Assembly: GCA_965372405.1 (NCBI GenBank) | Contig: CBDVCE010000013.1 | Coordinates: 1 to 64,000 of the forward strand | Reading direction: 5' to 3' | Source: Sunxiuqinia sp965372405 | GTDB taxonomy: Bacteria > Bacteroidota > Bacteroidia > Bacteroidales > Prolixibacteraceae | Length of the DNA: 64,000 nucleotides | Part shown: one piece after another, positions 25,796-35,470 of the stretch | How positions within the stretch are numbered: the first letter of the stretch is position 1 | Layout: every line of letters begins with the position of its first letter | Position numbers and translations under genes: made by a program | Notes under the pieces: generated by a model | What the model was told of the DNA's origin: nothing | The model's database searches: none | What the model saw: the letters and a program-made list of their open reading frames with translations, nothing else

Positions 25796-26449
25796 GTGAA
25801 CTTTTCAAAACCTAAGGTAAATATCATTATTGACGGAATCATGTGCCTCTGTTTTATTTTCCTAATATTCAATGGCTTACTAGCAAGATATATCCTCTTA
25901 CCTGGATTTAAAAGAAATCTAAAATACGGAGCTGATTATGACCTATACTTTTTAGGAATGGATAGACATCAATGGGGGACGATTCATTTTATTGTCAGTT
26001 TAGTACTAATTCTGGGTTTACTTTTCCACTTCATTCTCCATTGGAAATCGATAAAAAGCAAAATGAATCGCTTGATATCCAAAAGTACATTCACGAAAAT
26101 AACCTACATAGTTTTACTAATCTTAATCTTTTCCTGCGTTTTTGGGACATTTATGATTAAACCAGACGTCGTAAGAAGGGAGCATCTGGAATTAAACAGA
26201 AATAATTTAAATGATAGAATTAAGCCAAACAACCAAGAAACACAAGACTTGCATAGTGAAATTGAAATAATGGGATCGATGTCTCTTGAACAAGCTGCAG
26301 AAAAATATGATGTTTCTATAGAAAAAATAGTAGATAAACTGGGAGTTAATCAAAATGAATCAACTGAAAATATTGGAAGACTTCGGAAGAAATATGGCTT
26401 CACAATGAATGAATTAAAGGAATTGATTCAAAAAAACAGACACAAATAA
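25796..26449 (+). CDS. DUF4405-like membrane protein
   Basis: The 217-residue protein starts at GTG 25796. Three TM helices are evident: about 12-31, 60-82 and 100-120. Histidines flank the second helix (DRHQWGTIHF and FHFILHW), as in small cytochrome b-like DUF4405 proteins, so heme binding is possible. The C-terminal cytoplasmic tail has two short helical motifs (MSLEQAAEKYDVSIEKIVDKLGV and IGRLRKKYGFTMNELKELIQ) often attached to membrane redox proteins. It is likely the membrane component of the island's redox function (inference). Confidence 0.75.
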   Translation: MNFSKPKVNIIIDGIMCLCFIFLIFNGLLARYILLPGFKRNLKYGADYDLYFLGMDRHQWGTIHFIVSLVLILGLLFHFILHWKSIKSKMNRLISKSTFTKITYIVLLILIFSCVFGTFMIKPDVVRREHLELNRNNLNDRIKPNNQETQDLHSEIEIMGSMSLEQAAEKYDVSIEKIVDKLGVNQNESTENIGRLRKKYGFTMNELKELIQKNRHK

Positions 26450-26450
26450 C

Positions 26451-27068
26451 ATGTTTGAAATTTCTAAACCTGTTGAAACTGATAGCATTATTATCGGTTC
26501 ACAAGTAACGCTTCCCAGTCAATATGGTTACTTCGAAATAATTCCATTTAAAGAAAAACTAAACAATCTTGAGCACATCGCTATCATAAAGAATTTGAAT
26601 AGAAATGATGAGAGTGTTTTAACAAGAATTCATTCCGCATGTGCAACTGGAGATTTATTCGGATCACTAAGGTGTGACTGTGGAGATCAGCTAAAAAAGG
26701 CACTTCAACTAATTGAACTAGAAGAAAAAGGAATACTAATATATCTTCAGCAGGAAGGCCGTGGAATTGGGCTAATGAATAAAATTGAAGCTTACAAACT
26801 GCAAGATCAGGGAATGGATACTGTTGATGCTAATTTGCATTTGGGCTTTAAAGCCGATGAACGCAATTACAAAATAGGAGCAGAAATTCTCAATTATTTT
26901 AGAATAAAAAGCATACGGCTTTTAACCAATAATCCAGCAAAAAGCACTGGACTAAAATCTTATGGAATTGAAATTACTAAGTGCATCCCAATTACTATTA
27001 AGGCGAACAAATACAACAAATTCTATTTGAAAACAAAAAAAGTACGAATGGGACATTTCTTTGAATAA
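26451..27068 (+). CDS. ribA: GTP cyclohydrolase II, stand-alone
   Basis: This 205-residue enzyme opens GTP to the first intermediate of riboflavin synthesis. The zinc cysteines are C64, C75 and C77 in HSACATGDLFGSLRCDCGDQL, followed by the catalytic QQEGRGIGLMNKIEAY loop and the LLTNNPAKSTGL motif. Most Bacteroidota carry RibA fused to RibB; this copy lacks the RibB half. It starts 1 base after the DUF4405 stop. Possible roles are flavin supply to the neighbouring FAD enzyme or a specialised pterin product alongside the COG1237 hydrolase (inference). Confidence 0.93.
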   Translation: MFEISKPVETDSIIIGSQVTLPSQYGYFEIIPFKEKLNNLEHIAIIKNLNRNDESVLTRIHSACATGDLFGSLRCDCGDQLKKALQLIELEEKGILIYLQQEGRGIGLMNKIEAYKLQDQGMDTVDANLHLGFKADERNYKIGAEILNYFRIKSIRLLTNNPAKSTGLKSYGIEITKCIPITIKANKYNKFYLKTKKVRMGHFFE

Positions 27069-27087
27069 AAAAATCAAATATATCAAC

Positions 27088-28779
27088 ATGAAGAATACAA
27101 GAATAATAGTAATTGGAGGTTCTGCTGCAGGCCCAAAAGCTGCAGCAAGAGCAAGACGGATGGATGAATTTGCAGAAATAACAATATATCAAAAGGGATC
27201 TGACTTATCAATGGCTTCGTGTGGTTATCCCTATTTTATTGGTGGCTATTTTGATGACCGAAATAAGCTACTATGCACTCCTGCCGGTGTAGTCAGAGAC
27301 CCCCAGTTTTATTGGAATGCCAAAGGAATTACGGCAAAGATCAATACTGAGGTTACCCGAATTGATAGGCAAAACAAAAAAATTGAATTTAAAAATCGAA
27401 TTACGAACGAAATCGGATCGCAATCTTATGACAAATTAGTCATTACAACTGGAGCTACACCCAATATGCCTCCTCTTCCCGGAATTGAACTTACAGGTAT
27501 TACAACTCTTCAATCAATGCAGGATGCTGATTATTTAAGAAAAATAAAAGATGAAAGAAAAGTAAAAAAAGCAGTCGTAATTGGAGGTGGACTTATTGGA
27601 ATTGAAACATTAGAAGCCTTGAATTTTGCAGGAATTGAATTAACAATAGTGGAACTTTTACCACAATTGCTAACATTTTTAGATTGGAAAATGGCTAAGC
27701 TGGTAGAAAACTATTTAAAGACCAAAGCCAATGTAATAACAAAAAATGGAGTTGCTGAATTCTTAGGTGTAAATGGAAAGCTCAAAGGCGTTAGACTTCA
27801 AAATGGCACTGAAATCCCTTGTGAACTTGCAGTTATTGCAATTGGTGTAAAACCAAATATACAACTTGCAAAAGAAGCCGGACTGGATATTGGTTCGTTA
27901 GGCGGAATTTCCGTAAACAAATTTATGCAAACCAATGATCCAAATATATTTGCTGCCGGCGACTGTTGTGAAATTACAAACCTAATAACCGGTAAAAAAG
28001 TTTTAGCTCCTTATGGAGACCTTGCAAACCTTGAAGGACGTGTTGTTGGAGAAAACTGCATAAAGGATAACACTGCAAGTTTTCCTGGTACAATTCAAAC
28101 AGGAATTTGTAAACTTTTTGATTATACTGTAGGCATTACTGGTCTTTCAGAAACAAGAGCAAAAGAAAATGGGTTTAACTATATAAAAGTAATAAATGCA
28201 AGTCCTGACAAACCTGGATTCATGGAAGGTAAATTGCTAATTACAAAGTTAGTTGCGGAAAAAGATTCTGGCCGAATTCTAGGTGTACAATGCCTAGGTC
28301 CAGGAGATGTTAGCAAACAATTAGCAATATGGGCTACTGCTATAAAAGGAAAACTTACAGTAGATGACATGATTAATGCAGATATGCCTTATGCACCGCC
28401 ATTTTCACTAGCAATTGACCATAGCATTGCCACTGCACATATTATCCAGAATAAAATGAATGGTCTATTTAATGGAGTATCAGCAATGGAAGTAAAAGAA
28501 AAAATCAACAATGGTGAAGATATTTTCTTATTGGACACCAGAGGTGCCGATGAATATGAAGAAACACGCATTGGAGCAGGAGAAACATTAATCCCGATTG
28601 GAATGCTGCGAAAAAGGATGAATGATCTTCCTGATAACAAGAATACAGAGATTATTACTTTCTGTAAAATATCATTAAGAGGATATGAAGCTGCACGACT
28701 GCTTCATGAAAATGGGTATACCAATGTAAAAGTGATGGAAGGTGGAATTTCTGCATGGCCATTTGAAAAAGAAAAATAG
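27088..28779 (+). CDS. CoA-disulfide reductase/NADH oxidase-rhodanese fusion
   Basis: The 563-residue protein is counted from the ATG at 27088; a TTG at 27061 overlaps ribA. The FAD motif is VIGGSAAGPKAAARARR, the redox cysteine is C45 in SMASCGYPYFIGG (the CoADR type, single cysteine), the NAD motif is VVIGGGLIGIETLEAL, and FAAGDCCE closes the FAD site. A C-terminal rhodanese domain (about 465-563) has catalytic C526 in FCKISLRGYEA. Such CoADR-Rhd enzymes reduce persulfides or polysulfide with NAD(P)H. This fits a sulfur/iron-sulfur role for the island. Confidence 0.92.
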   Translation: MKNTRIIVIGGSAAGPKAAARARRMDEFAEITIYQKGSDLSMASCGYPYFIGGYFDDRNKLLCTPAGVVRDPQFYWNAKGITAKINTEVTRIDRQNKKIEFKNRITNEIGSQSYDKLVITTGATPNMPPLPGIELTGITTLQSMQDADYLRKIKDERKVKKAVVIGGGLIGIETLEALNFAGIELTIVELLPQLLTFLDWKMAKLVENYLKTKANVITKNGVAEFLGVNGKLKGVRLQNGTEIPCELAVIAIGVKPNIQLAKEAGLDIGSLGGISVNKFMQTNDPNIFAAGDCCEITNLITGKKVLAPYGDLANLEGRVVGENCIKDNTASFPGTIQTGICKLFDYTVGITGLSETRAKENGFNYIKVINASPDKPGFMEGKLLITKLVAEKDSGRILGVQCLGPGDVSKQLAIWATAIKGKLTVDDMINADMPYAPPFSLAIDHSIATAHIIQNKMNGLFNGVSAMEVKEKINNGEDIFLLDTRGADEYEETRIGAGETLIPIGMLRKRMNDLPDNKNTEIITFCKISLRGYEAARLLHENGYTNVKVMEGGISAWPFEKEK

Positions 28780-29015
28780 AAAATCTACTTAAACTCAACA
28801 CATTGCAGGCATCATCAATAACACACAAATCTTTAACGAACAAATGGTTAATAAAATTCAACTTCTTTTATTCAATTTTTATTTAGATTGATTAAATATT
28901 TCACTGTTTTTCTATTTCATTGAAAAACACCCTACTGCACATGATAGCATTGTCAATTAAATCGATTATTTTCGACTTCGATCAAAAATTTATCTAACTT
29001 TTTAAATTAATCATT

Positions 29016-29768
29016 TTGAAAACTCCAAAAGACGATTACAGGATTAGTTTCTTTAATCCTACGACTAAGCATGCCCGAATCGATCGCAACATGGCAATCT
29101 TGCTTGTGAGCATCTGGGCTATTGCTGTATTTGGGTTTCAGATAGCATTAAGAGTGCTTGAGAAACCAACTCCGGAGAAAACATTGGTTACTTTTGAATC
29201 GGTTTGGGATGATGTGCAGGGAGGAAACGCTGATTTAGAACAAAACCAACAGTTTATCAACTCCTGTCTTTCCGTAATTGGGAAGCAGTCAGTAAAATCT
29301 GAGCATTTAGCTCTTCTTAAAAATGCCTGTGGATCAACTATTTTCACTTTGATCCCGGAAGCTCAGAAAGCAGGTTTTATGGAGGATATAAAGCAATTAA
29401 ATCAGTTTATTAGCAATGAGGTCTCCATTACAGATCACAACTACCTACAACTTAAAAATAAAATTGCAACAAAGGTAGGCCCTCTTGCTGCAATTGATCA
29501 GAATAGTTTACTTTATGAATTTGTTCACATAGGATTAACTGGAAATATTGAAATGCTTACTGAAGATTGTAAATCCAATCTCCATCCGATTATGAAGTTA
29601 TACCTGACTCATAATCAATCGATATTAACTGATTTCAAATTCTTAGGATTCCCATTTCACTACTTCTACTCAGCGGTCTTTTTGCTAATATTTTTTGTCG
29701 GCATCTGTTGGTTTTACTGCTTCAGGGTAGATCGATTAAATGCATTATTAGGTCTCAAAGACAAGTAG
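29016..29768 (+). CDS. DUF4212-like symporter small subunit with large insert
   Basis: The 250-residue protein starts at TTG 29016; the next in-frame ATG lies only just before the first TM helix. The N-terminal part (RIDRNMAILLVSIWAIAVFGFQI, TM about 26-45) and the C-terminal part (FKFLGFPFHYFYSAVFLLIFFVGICWFYCFRVDRLNALL, TM about 216-236) resemble the two halves of DUF4212 small subunits, which are normally about 90 residues. Between them is a helical domain of about 170 residues with cysteines C83, C104 and C182. It directly precedes the symporter by 12 bases (36 to the chosen ATG). Confidence 0.6.
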   Translation: MKTPKDDYRISFFNPTTKHARIDRNMAILLVSIWAIAVFGFQIALRVLEKPTPEKTLVTFESVWDDVQGGNADLEQNQQFINSCLSVIGKQSVKSEHLALLKNACGSTIFTLIPEAQKAGFMEDIKQLNQFISNEVSITDHNYLQLKNKIATKVGPLAAIDQNSLLYEFVHIGLTGNIEMLTEDCKSNLHPIMKLYLTHNQSILTDFKFLGFPFHYFYSAVFLLIFFVGICWFYCFRVDRLNALLGLKDK

Positions 29769-29804
29769 TGAAATTCTAGTGTGAATCAAATTAAATCTGA
29801 TAAG

Positions 29805-31469
29805 ATGAAATCTAAAAAAATACTTTTAACAATACTTACTACCCTTCCACTACTTTCAAATGCAGCCAGTACAGCAACTGCTCTGGAAGGGAGCTTTAAG
29901 TTTGGACCAGCTGTTATTCTAATTACAATACTGTCTATTTTTGTTATGGTTGGGATAATCTTCCGAGCCAAAGACACCAATGATTTTTATGCAGCCGGAC
30001 GAGGAATTTCCAGAATTGGTTCCGGTATGGCCATTGCCTCTAACTGGATGAGTGCAGCTTCATTTTTAGGAATGGCGGCACTTATGTATGGCTATGGTTA
30101 CCATGGACTTGCCTATGTAGTAGGATGGACTGGAGGCTATGTACTTTTACTAATTCTAATGGCCGGACAAATTCGTCGCTATGGTAAATATACTGCTGCT
30201 GACTTTATTGGTGACCGTTATTATTCCCAAACACTTCGTGCAGTTGGAGCCATTGTAGCCATACTGATATCTATCTCTTATTGCGTTGGACAGTTTGGTG
30301 GAATTGGCCTGATGTTTAAATGGGTACTTGGTCTGGATTACGTATGGTCTGTGATTATTGGCGGATCAGTTGTGTTAACTTACACATTGATTTCCGGAAT
30401 GCTTGGTGTTACCAAAAATATGCAGATTCAGTACATTATCATTATTATATCCTTTCTTATACCACTCTTTATCATGACAGTTAAGTTTGACTATTTCTGG
30501 GTTTTACCACAAATAGGTTACGGTGCTGCGGTTAATGATATAGCTGAAGGTGTTAAACTTGCTGGTGTCACAAACTCATTCGGACATAGTTACGGAATTG
30601 TCCCAAGTCCCGAACTTGTCATGCCATGGGATGCTGCTACCGGTCAAACATTCTTTCAATGGATGGCGATTACCTTTTCATTGATGATTGGAACTGCTGG
30701 CTTGCCACACGTCATCCAGCGTTTTTATGTAGTACCTAAAGCTCGCGATGCACGTTGGTCTGTTGTTTGGGGCTTATTCTTTATCTGTATTTTGTACTGG
30801 AGTGCTCCTGCTTATTCAGCAATTGGAACAATACTCTCATCAAACCCTGAAGTAGGTAAACTGGCGAAAGATGCCATCGTTGTATATACAGCTCAGCTAG
30901 GTAATGTTCATCCTTTAATTGTTGGATTCCTTGCTGCGGGGGGTGTATCAGCCGCTTTCTCAACAGTTTCAGGTTTGTTGGTTGCTGGTGCTTCTGCTTT
31001 TTCTCATGACTTATATGTTAAGGTTTTTAATCCTGATGCAAGTCCGAAGAAACAATTGCAAATGGCACGCTGGGGAACCATCCTTATGGCAGCAATTGTA
31101 ACGGTTATCGCCCTATTAGATCTTGCATTAATTGGGCAATTAGTAGCTGTCGCTTTCTCGTTGGCTGGCTGCACTATTTTCCCCATGTTCCTACTTGGAA
31201 TTTGGTGGAGTGGTTCAAATCGTCCGGGAGCAGTTGCAGGTCTAATTACAGGTCTGACTGTTTCACTTACAGCTTTGAGTTATTTTATAGCTGGGAAATA
31301 CGGGATTCATTTACCTGCGCATGAGTTTGTCAGTTATTGGCTTGGAGCGTGGTATTTTGCATGGATTGGTGCTCCTCTATCCATATTAATTCATATTATT
31401 GTGTCGAGGGTAACTAAAGAAACACCATTAGAAATACGGAAATTTTTGGTTGAACAAGTACACGGATAA
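29805..31469 (+). CDS. Sodium:solute symporter (SSS family, VC_2705-like)
   Basis: The 554-residue protein is counted from the ATG at 29805; a GTG at 29781 is possible. About 13 TM helices follow a cleavable-looking first segment (ILLTILTTLPLLSNAAS). Hallmarks are DFYAAGRGISRIGSGMAIASNWMSAASFLGMAAL, the TAGLPHVIQRFYVV signature and the Na+-site region AAGGVSAAFSTVSGLL. The nearest recognised relatives are acetate/monocarboxylate symporters paired with a DUF4212 subunit, as here. Substrate is inferred only. Confidence 0.9.
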   Translation: MKSKKILLTILTTLPLLSNAASTATALEGSFKFGPAVILITILSIFVMVGIIFRAKDTNDFYAAGRGISRIGSGMAIASNWMSAASFLGMAALMYGYGYHGLAYVVGWTGGYVLLLILMAGQIRRYGKYTAADFIGDRYYSQTLRAVGAIVAILISISYCVGQFGGIGLMFKWVLGLDYVWSVIIGGSVVLTYTLISGMLGVTKNMQIQYIIIIISFLIPLFIMTVKFDYFWVLPQIGYGAAVNDIAEGVKLAGVTNSFGHSYGIVPSPELVMPWDAATGQTFFQWMAITFSLMIGTAGLPHVIQRFYVVPKARDARWSVVWGLFFICILYWSAPAYSAIGTILSSNPEVGKLAKDAIVVYTAQLGNVHPLIVGFLAAGGVSAAFSTVSGLLVAGASAFSHDLYVKVFNPDASPKKQLQMARWGTILMAAIVTVIALLDLALIGQLVAVAFSLAGCTIFPMFLLGIWWSGSNRPGAVAGLITGLTVSLTALSYFIAGKYGIHLPAHEFVSYWLGAWYFAWIGAPLSILIHIIVSRVTKETPLEIRKFLVEQVHG

Positions 31470-32221
31470 TGATAAATTTAACGAAAGAAACCAGGAGGGT
31501 CATTCAAGTAATGATCCTCCTTACTTTAATTGCATTGACAGTTGCATGGTTCTATTACCGGGATAAAAACAGATCTGAAGATCCCCGAGTGGTTGAAGCG
31601 AAGTATAAAATTCAGAGATTCCAACTGGTATCTGATACTGAAGACTATGTGCATGCACTCTCAATTCTCGATTCGATTCAAGTGTTATATAATACATTTG
31701 AACACTATAGAAATTCCTATGAAGTAGGTGTTATATACAACAATAAATCTGCGATTTACCTTACCCTGGCTCTACATCATAATACAGATTCATTAGGAAA
31801 ATTAAAAAACTTTGAATTCGCAGAAAAATATGCCAAGCTTAGTATAAGTATTTACGAAAACTGGCTTAATAAATTTGAGAATCTTACGGAAGATAAAATT
31901 GGGATTGAGATTCAAAACAATTTCACGGATGGATTAGTAGCCTCTGAAAAAAGAATAACGAAGATTTTCAAAAAACGCATCAAAGAAATTCAGGATGCTC
32001 AATATGAAACACAAAGAAGATTATCGGTAAGCTATACGAATCTTGGAATTGTGAATCGTCATAACAATCAGGTAGAAGCAGCTGCTGAATGTTATCAAAA
32101 AGCATTAGAACTATGGGTCAGAAATCTATCTGCCAGAAACAACCTAAACATCATACTTGATAAGCCTCTTGAAAAACTAAACTTCATTGACAAAATGTTT
32201 CCGCCAGAAAAAGAAGAGTAA
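31469..32221 (+). CDS. Membrane-anchored TPR protein
   Basis: The 250-residue protein has one N-terminal TM helix (about 10-29, VIQVMILLTLIALTVAWFYY) and a periplasmic helical domain. A clear TPR unit lies near the C terminus (SVSYTNLGIVNRHNNQVEAAAECYQKALELW), with an earlier helical pair (VGVIYNNKSAIYLTLAL...FAEKYAKLSISIYENWL). The start overlaps the symporter stop (TAATG), so it is coupled to it. It may assemble with the inserted domain of the small subunit (inference). Confidence 0.75.
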   Translation: MINLTKETRRVIQVMILLTLIALTVAWFYYRDKNRSEDPRVVEAKYKIQRFQLVSDTEDYVHALSILDSIQVLYNTFEHYRNSYEVGVIYNNKSAIYLTLALHHNTDSLGKLKNFEFAEKYAKLSISIYENWLNKFENLTEDKIGIEIQNNFTDGLVASEKRITKIFKKRIKEIQDAQYETQRRLSVSYTNLGIVNRHNNQVEAAAECYQKALELWVRNLSARNNLNIILDKPLEKLNFIDKMFPPEKEE

Positions 32222-32801
32222 AAACTTCAAATTCTATAAAATAACTTTACACTAATTACGAATTGAAAAACGTAAACTGCTAGCACACTGACAATAAACA
32301 AGTGAACAGCTATCACTGCTTGTGCTTTAGTTTTAAAGATTCCATTGGCACATTTCCCAATAAATCAGAAGTCTAACAGTTTTAGATTTCGATATAAAAA
32401 GCATAATTGACATCTACTAAGCAATCATACATCTCCATAAATTTCATACTCATCCCTACATATAAATCAAATCTAAAGAGATTGCCTTGTAGATCTCATT
32501 TTATTCCAACAAGAACAATCCTTCCTGCCAAAATCCGCTGTATTTCTTCGTGTATACCTTTCGTAAATAGCACACAAAAACTCTGAACAGAACATAATCT
32601 ACTGCCAAATAACATTTGACATATATTTCTATTAATTTGAATTATTCCTTCAATACGCTCGCCTACTGTTACATACAGCGCCTAAATATATTTGACACTT
32701 ATATTTATCCAAAACTATCAATGTATTTTTTTTGACATTTTATTCAAAAAGCATAGTCATAAGTTTAGCTACACTTAAAATTCAAACCAAACTATTAATT
32801 T
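32222..32801 (+). promoter_or_regulatory. 580-bp leader region of the utilisation locus
   Basis: No gene is visible. A TATATTTG -7 box lies at 32687-32694, 107 bases before the first SusC gene, with no good -33 TTG. The length and AT-richness fit a regulatory region where the AraC-type regulator at 51971-53827 might bind, but no clear repeated operator was found by eye. Confidence 0.35.
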
Positions 32802-35456
32802 ATGAGAAAAATGACGCGCTTAATGTTAATGCTCATGCTCATATCTTGCTTAAATGTAAGAGCGGGGAGCGAGCATAGCATTGATTCACTAAACTATGAG
32901 AAAGCGGAGTTTGTCAATTTACCTGATAAAATTGATAAAATCCCGTTCTCATCCCTTGAAAACCTTCTTCAGGGTAAGTTTGCTGGCTTGTATGTCCAAA
33001 AGTATTCTGGGACACCTGGTAGTCAACAAAAGTTTTCGATTCGAAATGTTGGGAATAGCGGTTTAGAAAGCACACCGCTTGTGATCTTAAATGGTATTAC
33101 CATTTTTCCAGATGCTTCTGACATTACTGGAACAAACCCGTTATCGAGTATTGTTGTTGACGACATTAGTAGTATCGAACTCGTAAAAGATGCTGCAGCG
33201 TTAGCTATTTACGGTTCTAGAGGTGCTAATGGTGCATTAATAATTAATACAAAAAAGGCCTTGGCTAAAAGCCAGGTAAACATCAACCTTACTAACGGAG
33301 TTTCTGTTGGAGGAGATTCATACCGTGATGTTATAGGTGGCAATCTTGAATTGCAGCAACTAAAAAGGCTGTATGATAATCGCAACCTGCTATACCCAAA
33401 CAATCAGGTTGATTATCCACTATTTGTTTCTAATCCTAAAAATTCATTCTACCGATCGAATGATTGGCAAGATGATTCACAAAATTTAGGAAAATACCTG
33501 AATTACAATTTTGGCATTTCTGGTACTGGAGTCTTCGGGTTTTATAATATCAGTTTAGGCTTCTTGAATCAGGATGGTCTTACTGATGATGCAAAACTTC
33601 AACGGTATAACCTGAGTATAAATTCAAGGTATAATGTAACAGAAAAATTTGGGTTCGACTTTTATATTACTGGATTACAAATGCTAAGAGAAAGAGGCTC
33701 CAGCACTATGCTTCCTCCAGCTTATGCTCCTTTTACTTCAGACCCCGTTTTCCCAGAGAATGTTTTCATATCTGATAACTCAGCAATAGATGAAAATGTA
33801 AACAACCATGTATTTACAAACGCAAAGGTTTTTTACAACTTCTCAGATAAACTGGAACTTACATCGATGATTGGGATGGTTTATGAGAATTACAGACGTG
33901 ATTTTTTCGTGCCATCTACCGCAAATAACGGAGTATTGGTAGCAGCCGCCATGTCTTCCCAAAATCAACGATTTATCAGCAGGACTGAACTTTCTTATAA
34001 AGGAAATCTAGGCGATCGTGGATTAACTGCCAAGGCCGGTTTTGAGATAACACAAACTCAAAAAGAATATATCGGAGTAGTTGGTAAACGATACGGTTCA
34101 GCCTTTAGTGATTTTGTTAAAGTTGTACAAGGATATGGAAGGAGTCAACTTGAAGGAGGAACATCCTACAGTAAAATCAGTTTGATTTCGGGATATGCAA
34201 CATTTGATTATGAACTAACAAAAAACATTGACGTAACAGGTACGCTTAGGCTTGATGGTTCTTCTCAGTTTACTTCTGAAAACCAGTTTAAGCTATTCCC
34301 CGGTTTGGGAATTGATTGGCAGCTTGTTGAAAATAAAGACGGACTCATTAAAAATGCAAATTTGAAAATGGGTGGTGCTGTTACCGGACTTCAATCAGAA
34401 ATTGGATCTCTATATGGTGGTAGCATGGAATCGATTGGCAGCTACTTATCCGTACAAGCACCTACAACTGTTTCTGCAGCGAATAACGATTTAAGCTTTC
34501 CAGTTAGCAAACAGTTTGATATTAGTTTAAATGTTGATTTAAACAATGGTTTGTGGTTTGGAATTGAAGCCTATTCAAAAAATATCTCCGATTATATTAT
34601 AAATGTGCCTGCGCAACAATTTACAGGTCGTCTTTTTGATGTAGTTAATGGCTTAGATTTTTCACTAACCGGGCTGGAATTCACACTTGGATTAGACAAG
34701 AAAATTGGAAATGTCGATTGGAGTTCCAGACTTGTTGTATCATCAGTTGCAAGTGAGATTAAAGAGATTGCAGATAACCAAACTGGTCTTCAAAAAGGTG
34801 AATCATTATCTGCAATTTACGCTTATAAATCGAGTGGAAAATTAACAATAGCACCTGTTAATTCGAAAACAGGTAGAGCTCTTAACTTTGAGGGAACTCC
34901 TTTTCAAGTAGGATTACCAGCAATTGTTGATGCTAACAATGACCAATTTATAAATGCTCTGGACAAAGAAGTTATTGCTGACTCACAACCAAAGATTTTT
35001 GGAGGATGGAATAACCAATTTTCATACAAGAACTTTTATATTGATGCTCAAGTGAATTTCATGAGTGGAGCTGAAATTGCAGTTGAATCGAGACTCGAAC
35101 GATATGCAAACAATTCATATCTACATGCTTTATATCCTGATAATGGAAAAACTACTCCATACTATTTCTTACAAAAGAATGAATTAGGAGTTGAAATTCA
35201 AGGTATTTCTTCAATTGAAAAGATTTCATACGTTAGACTAAACAGCCTTACCGTTGGATATTCGTTTAAACCGAAGGATTTCTTTAAAGCGAAAGATCTA
35301 AACGTATATGCCTCTGCTACCAACTTGCTTACCCTCTCTGGTTACGATGGACTTAATCCAGAGGAAAACAGCAATGGAATTTCACACTTTAATCTAAATT
35401 CTACAGGTACACCATTATTTAGAACAGTGGTTCTGGGAGTTAAAGTCAAATTTTAA
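32802..35456 (+). CDS. SusC-like TonB-linked receptor (short form)
   Basis: This 884-residue outer-membrane protein has a signal peptide (about 1-21), a plug domain (NLLQGKFAGLYVQK, SIRNVGNSGLESTPLVILNG, ISSIELVKDAAALAIYGSRGANGALIINTKK, about 50-150) and a barrel with the SusC C-terminal signature (VRLNSLTVGYSF, ASATNLLTLSGYDGLNPE). It lacks the N-terminal carboxypeptidase-like domain found in the second SusC of the locus. It imports oligosaccharides with its SusD partner encoded 14 bases downstream. Confidence 0.93.
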   Translation: MRKMTRLMLMLMLISCLNVRAGSEHSIDSLNYEKAEFVNLPDKIDKIPFSSLENLLQGKFAGLYVQKYSGTPGSQQKFSIRNVGNSGLESTPLVILNGITIFPDASDITGTNPLSSIVVDDISSIELVKDAAALAIYGSRGANGALIINTKKALAKSQVNINLTNGVSVGGDSYRDVIGGNLELQQLKRLYDNRNLLYPNNQVDYPLFVSNPKNSFYRSNDWQDDSQNLGKYLNYNFGISGTGVFGFYNISLGFLNQDGLTDDAKLQRYNLSINSRYNVTEKFGFDFYITGLQMLRERGSSTMLPPAYAPFTSDPVFPENVFISDNSAIDENVNNHVFTNAKVFYNFSDKLELTSMIGMVYENYRRDFFVPSTANNGVLVAAAMSSQNQRFISRTELSYKGNLGDRGLTAKAGFEITQTQKEYIGVVGKRYGSAFSDFVKVVQGYGRSQLEGGTSYSKISLISGYATFDYELTKNIDVTGTLRLDGSSQFTSENQFKLFPGLGIDWQLVENKDGLIKNANLKMGGAVTGLQSEIGSLYGGSMESIGSYLSVQAPTTVSAANNDLSFPVSKQFDISLNVDLNNGLWFGIEAYSKNISDYIINVPAQQFTGRLFDVVNGLDFSLTGLEFTLGLDKKIGNVDWSSRLVVSSVASEIKEIADNQTGLQKGESLSAIYAYKSSGKLTIAPVNSKTGRALNFEGTPFQVGLPAIVDANNDQFINALDKEVIADSQPKIFGGWNNQFSYKNFYIDAQVNFMSGAEIAVESRLERYANNSYLHALYPDNGKTTPYYFLQKNELGVEIQGISSIEKISYVRLNSLTVGYSFKPKDFFKAKDLNVYASATNLLTLSGYDGLNPEENSNGISHFNLNSTGTPLFRTVVLGVKVKF

Positions 35457-35470
35457 ACTCATACCGAAAT

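Noticed and set aside
28905..28929. TGTTTTTC/GAAAAACA hairpin after the CoA-disulfide reductase gene
   Set aside because: The stem is only A-T rich with no GC pairs beyond two; it is too weak to call a terminator.
32222..32801. A decayed gene or small RNA in the 580-bp leader
   Set aside because: No frame, stem-loop series or conserved motif could be supported by eye.
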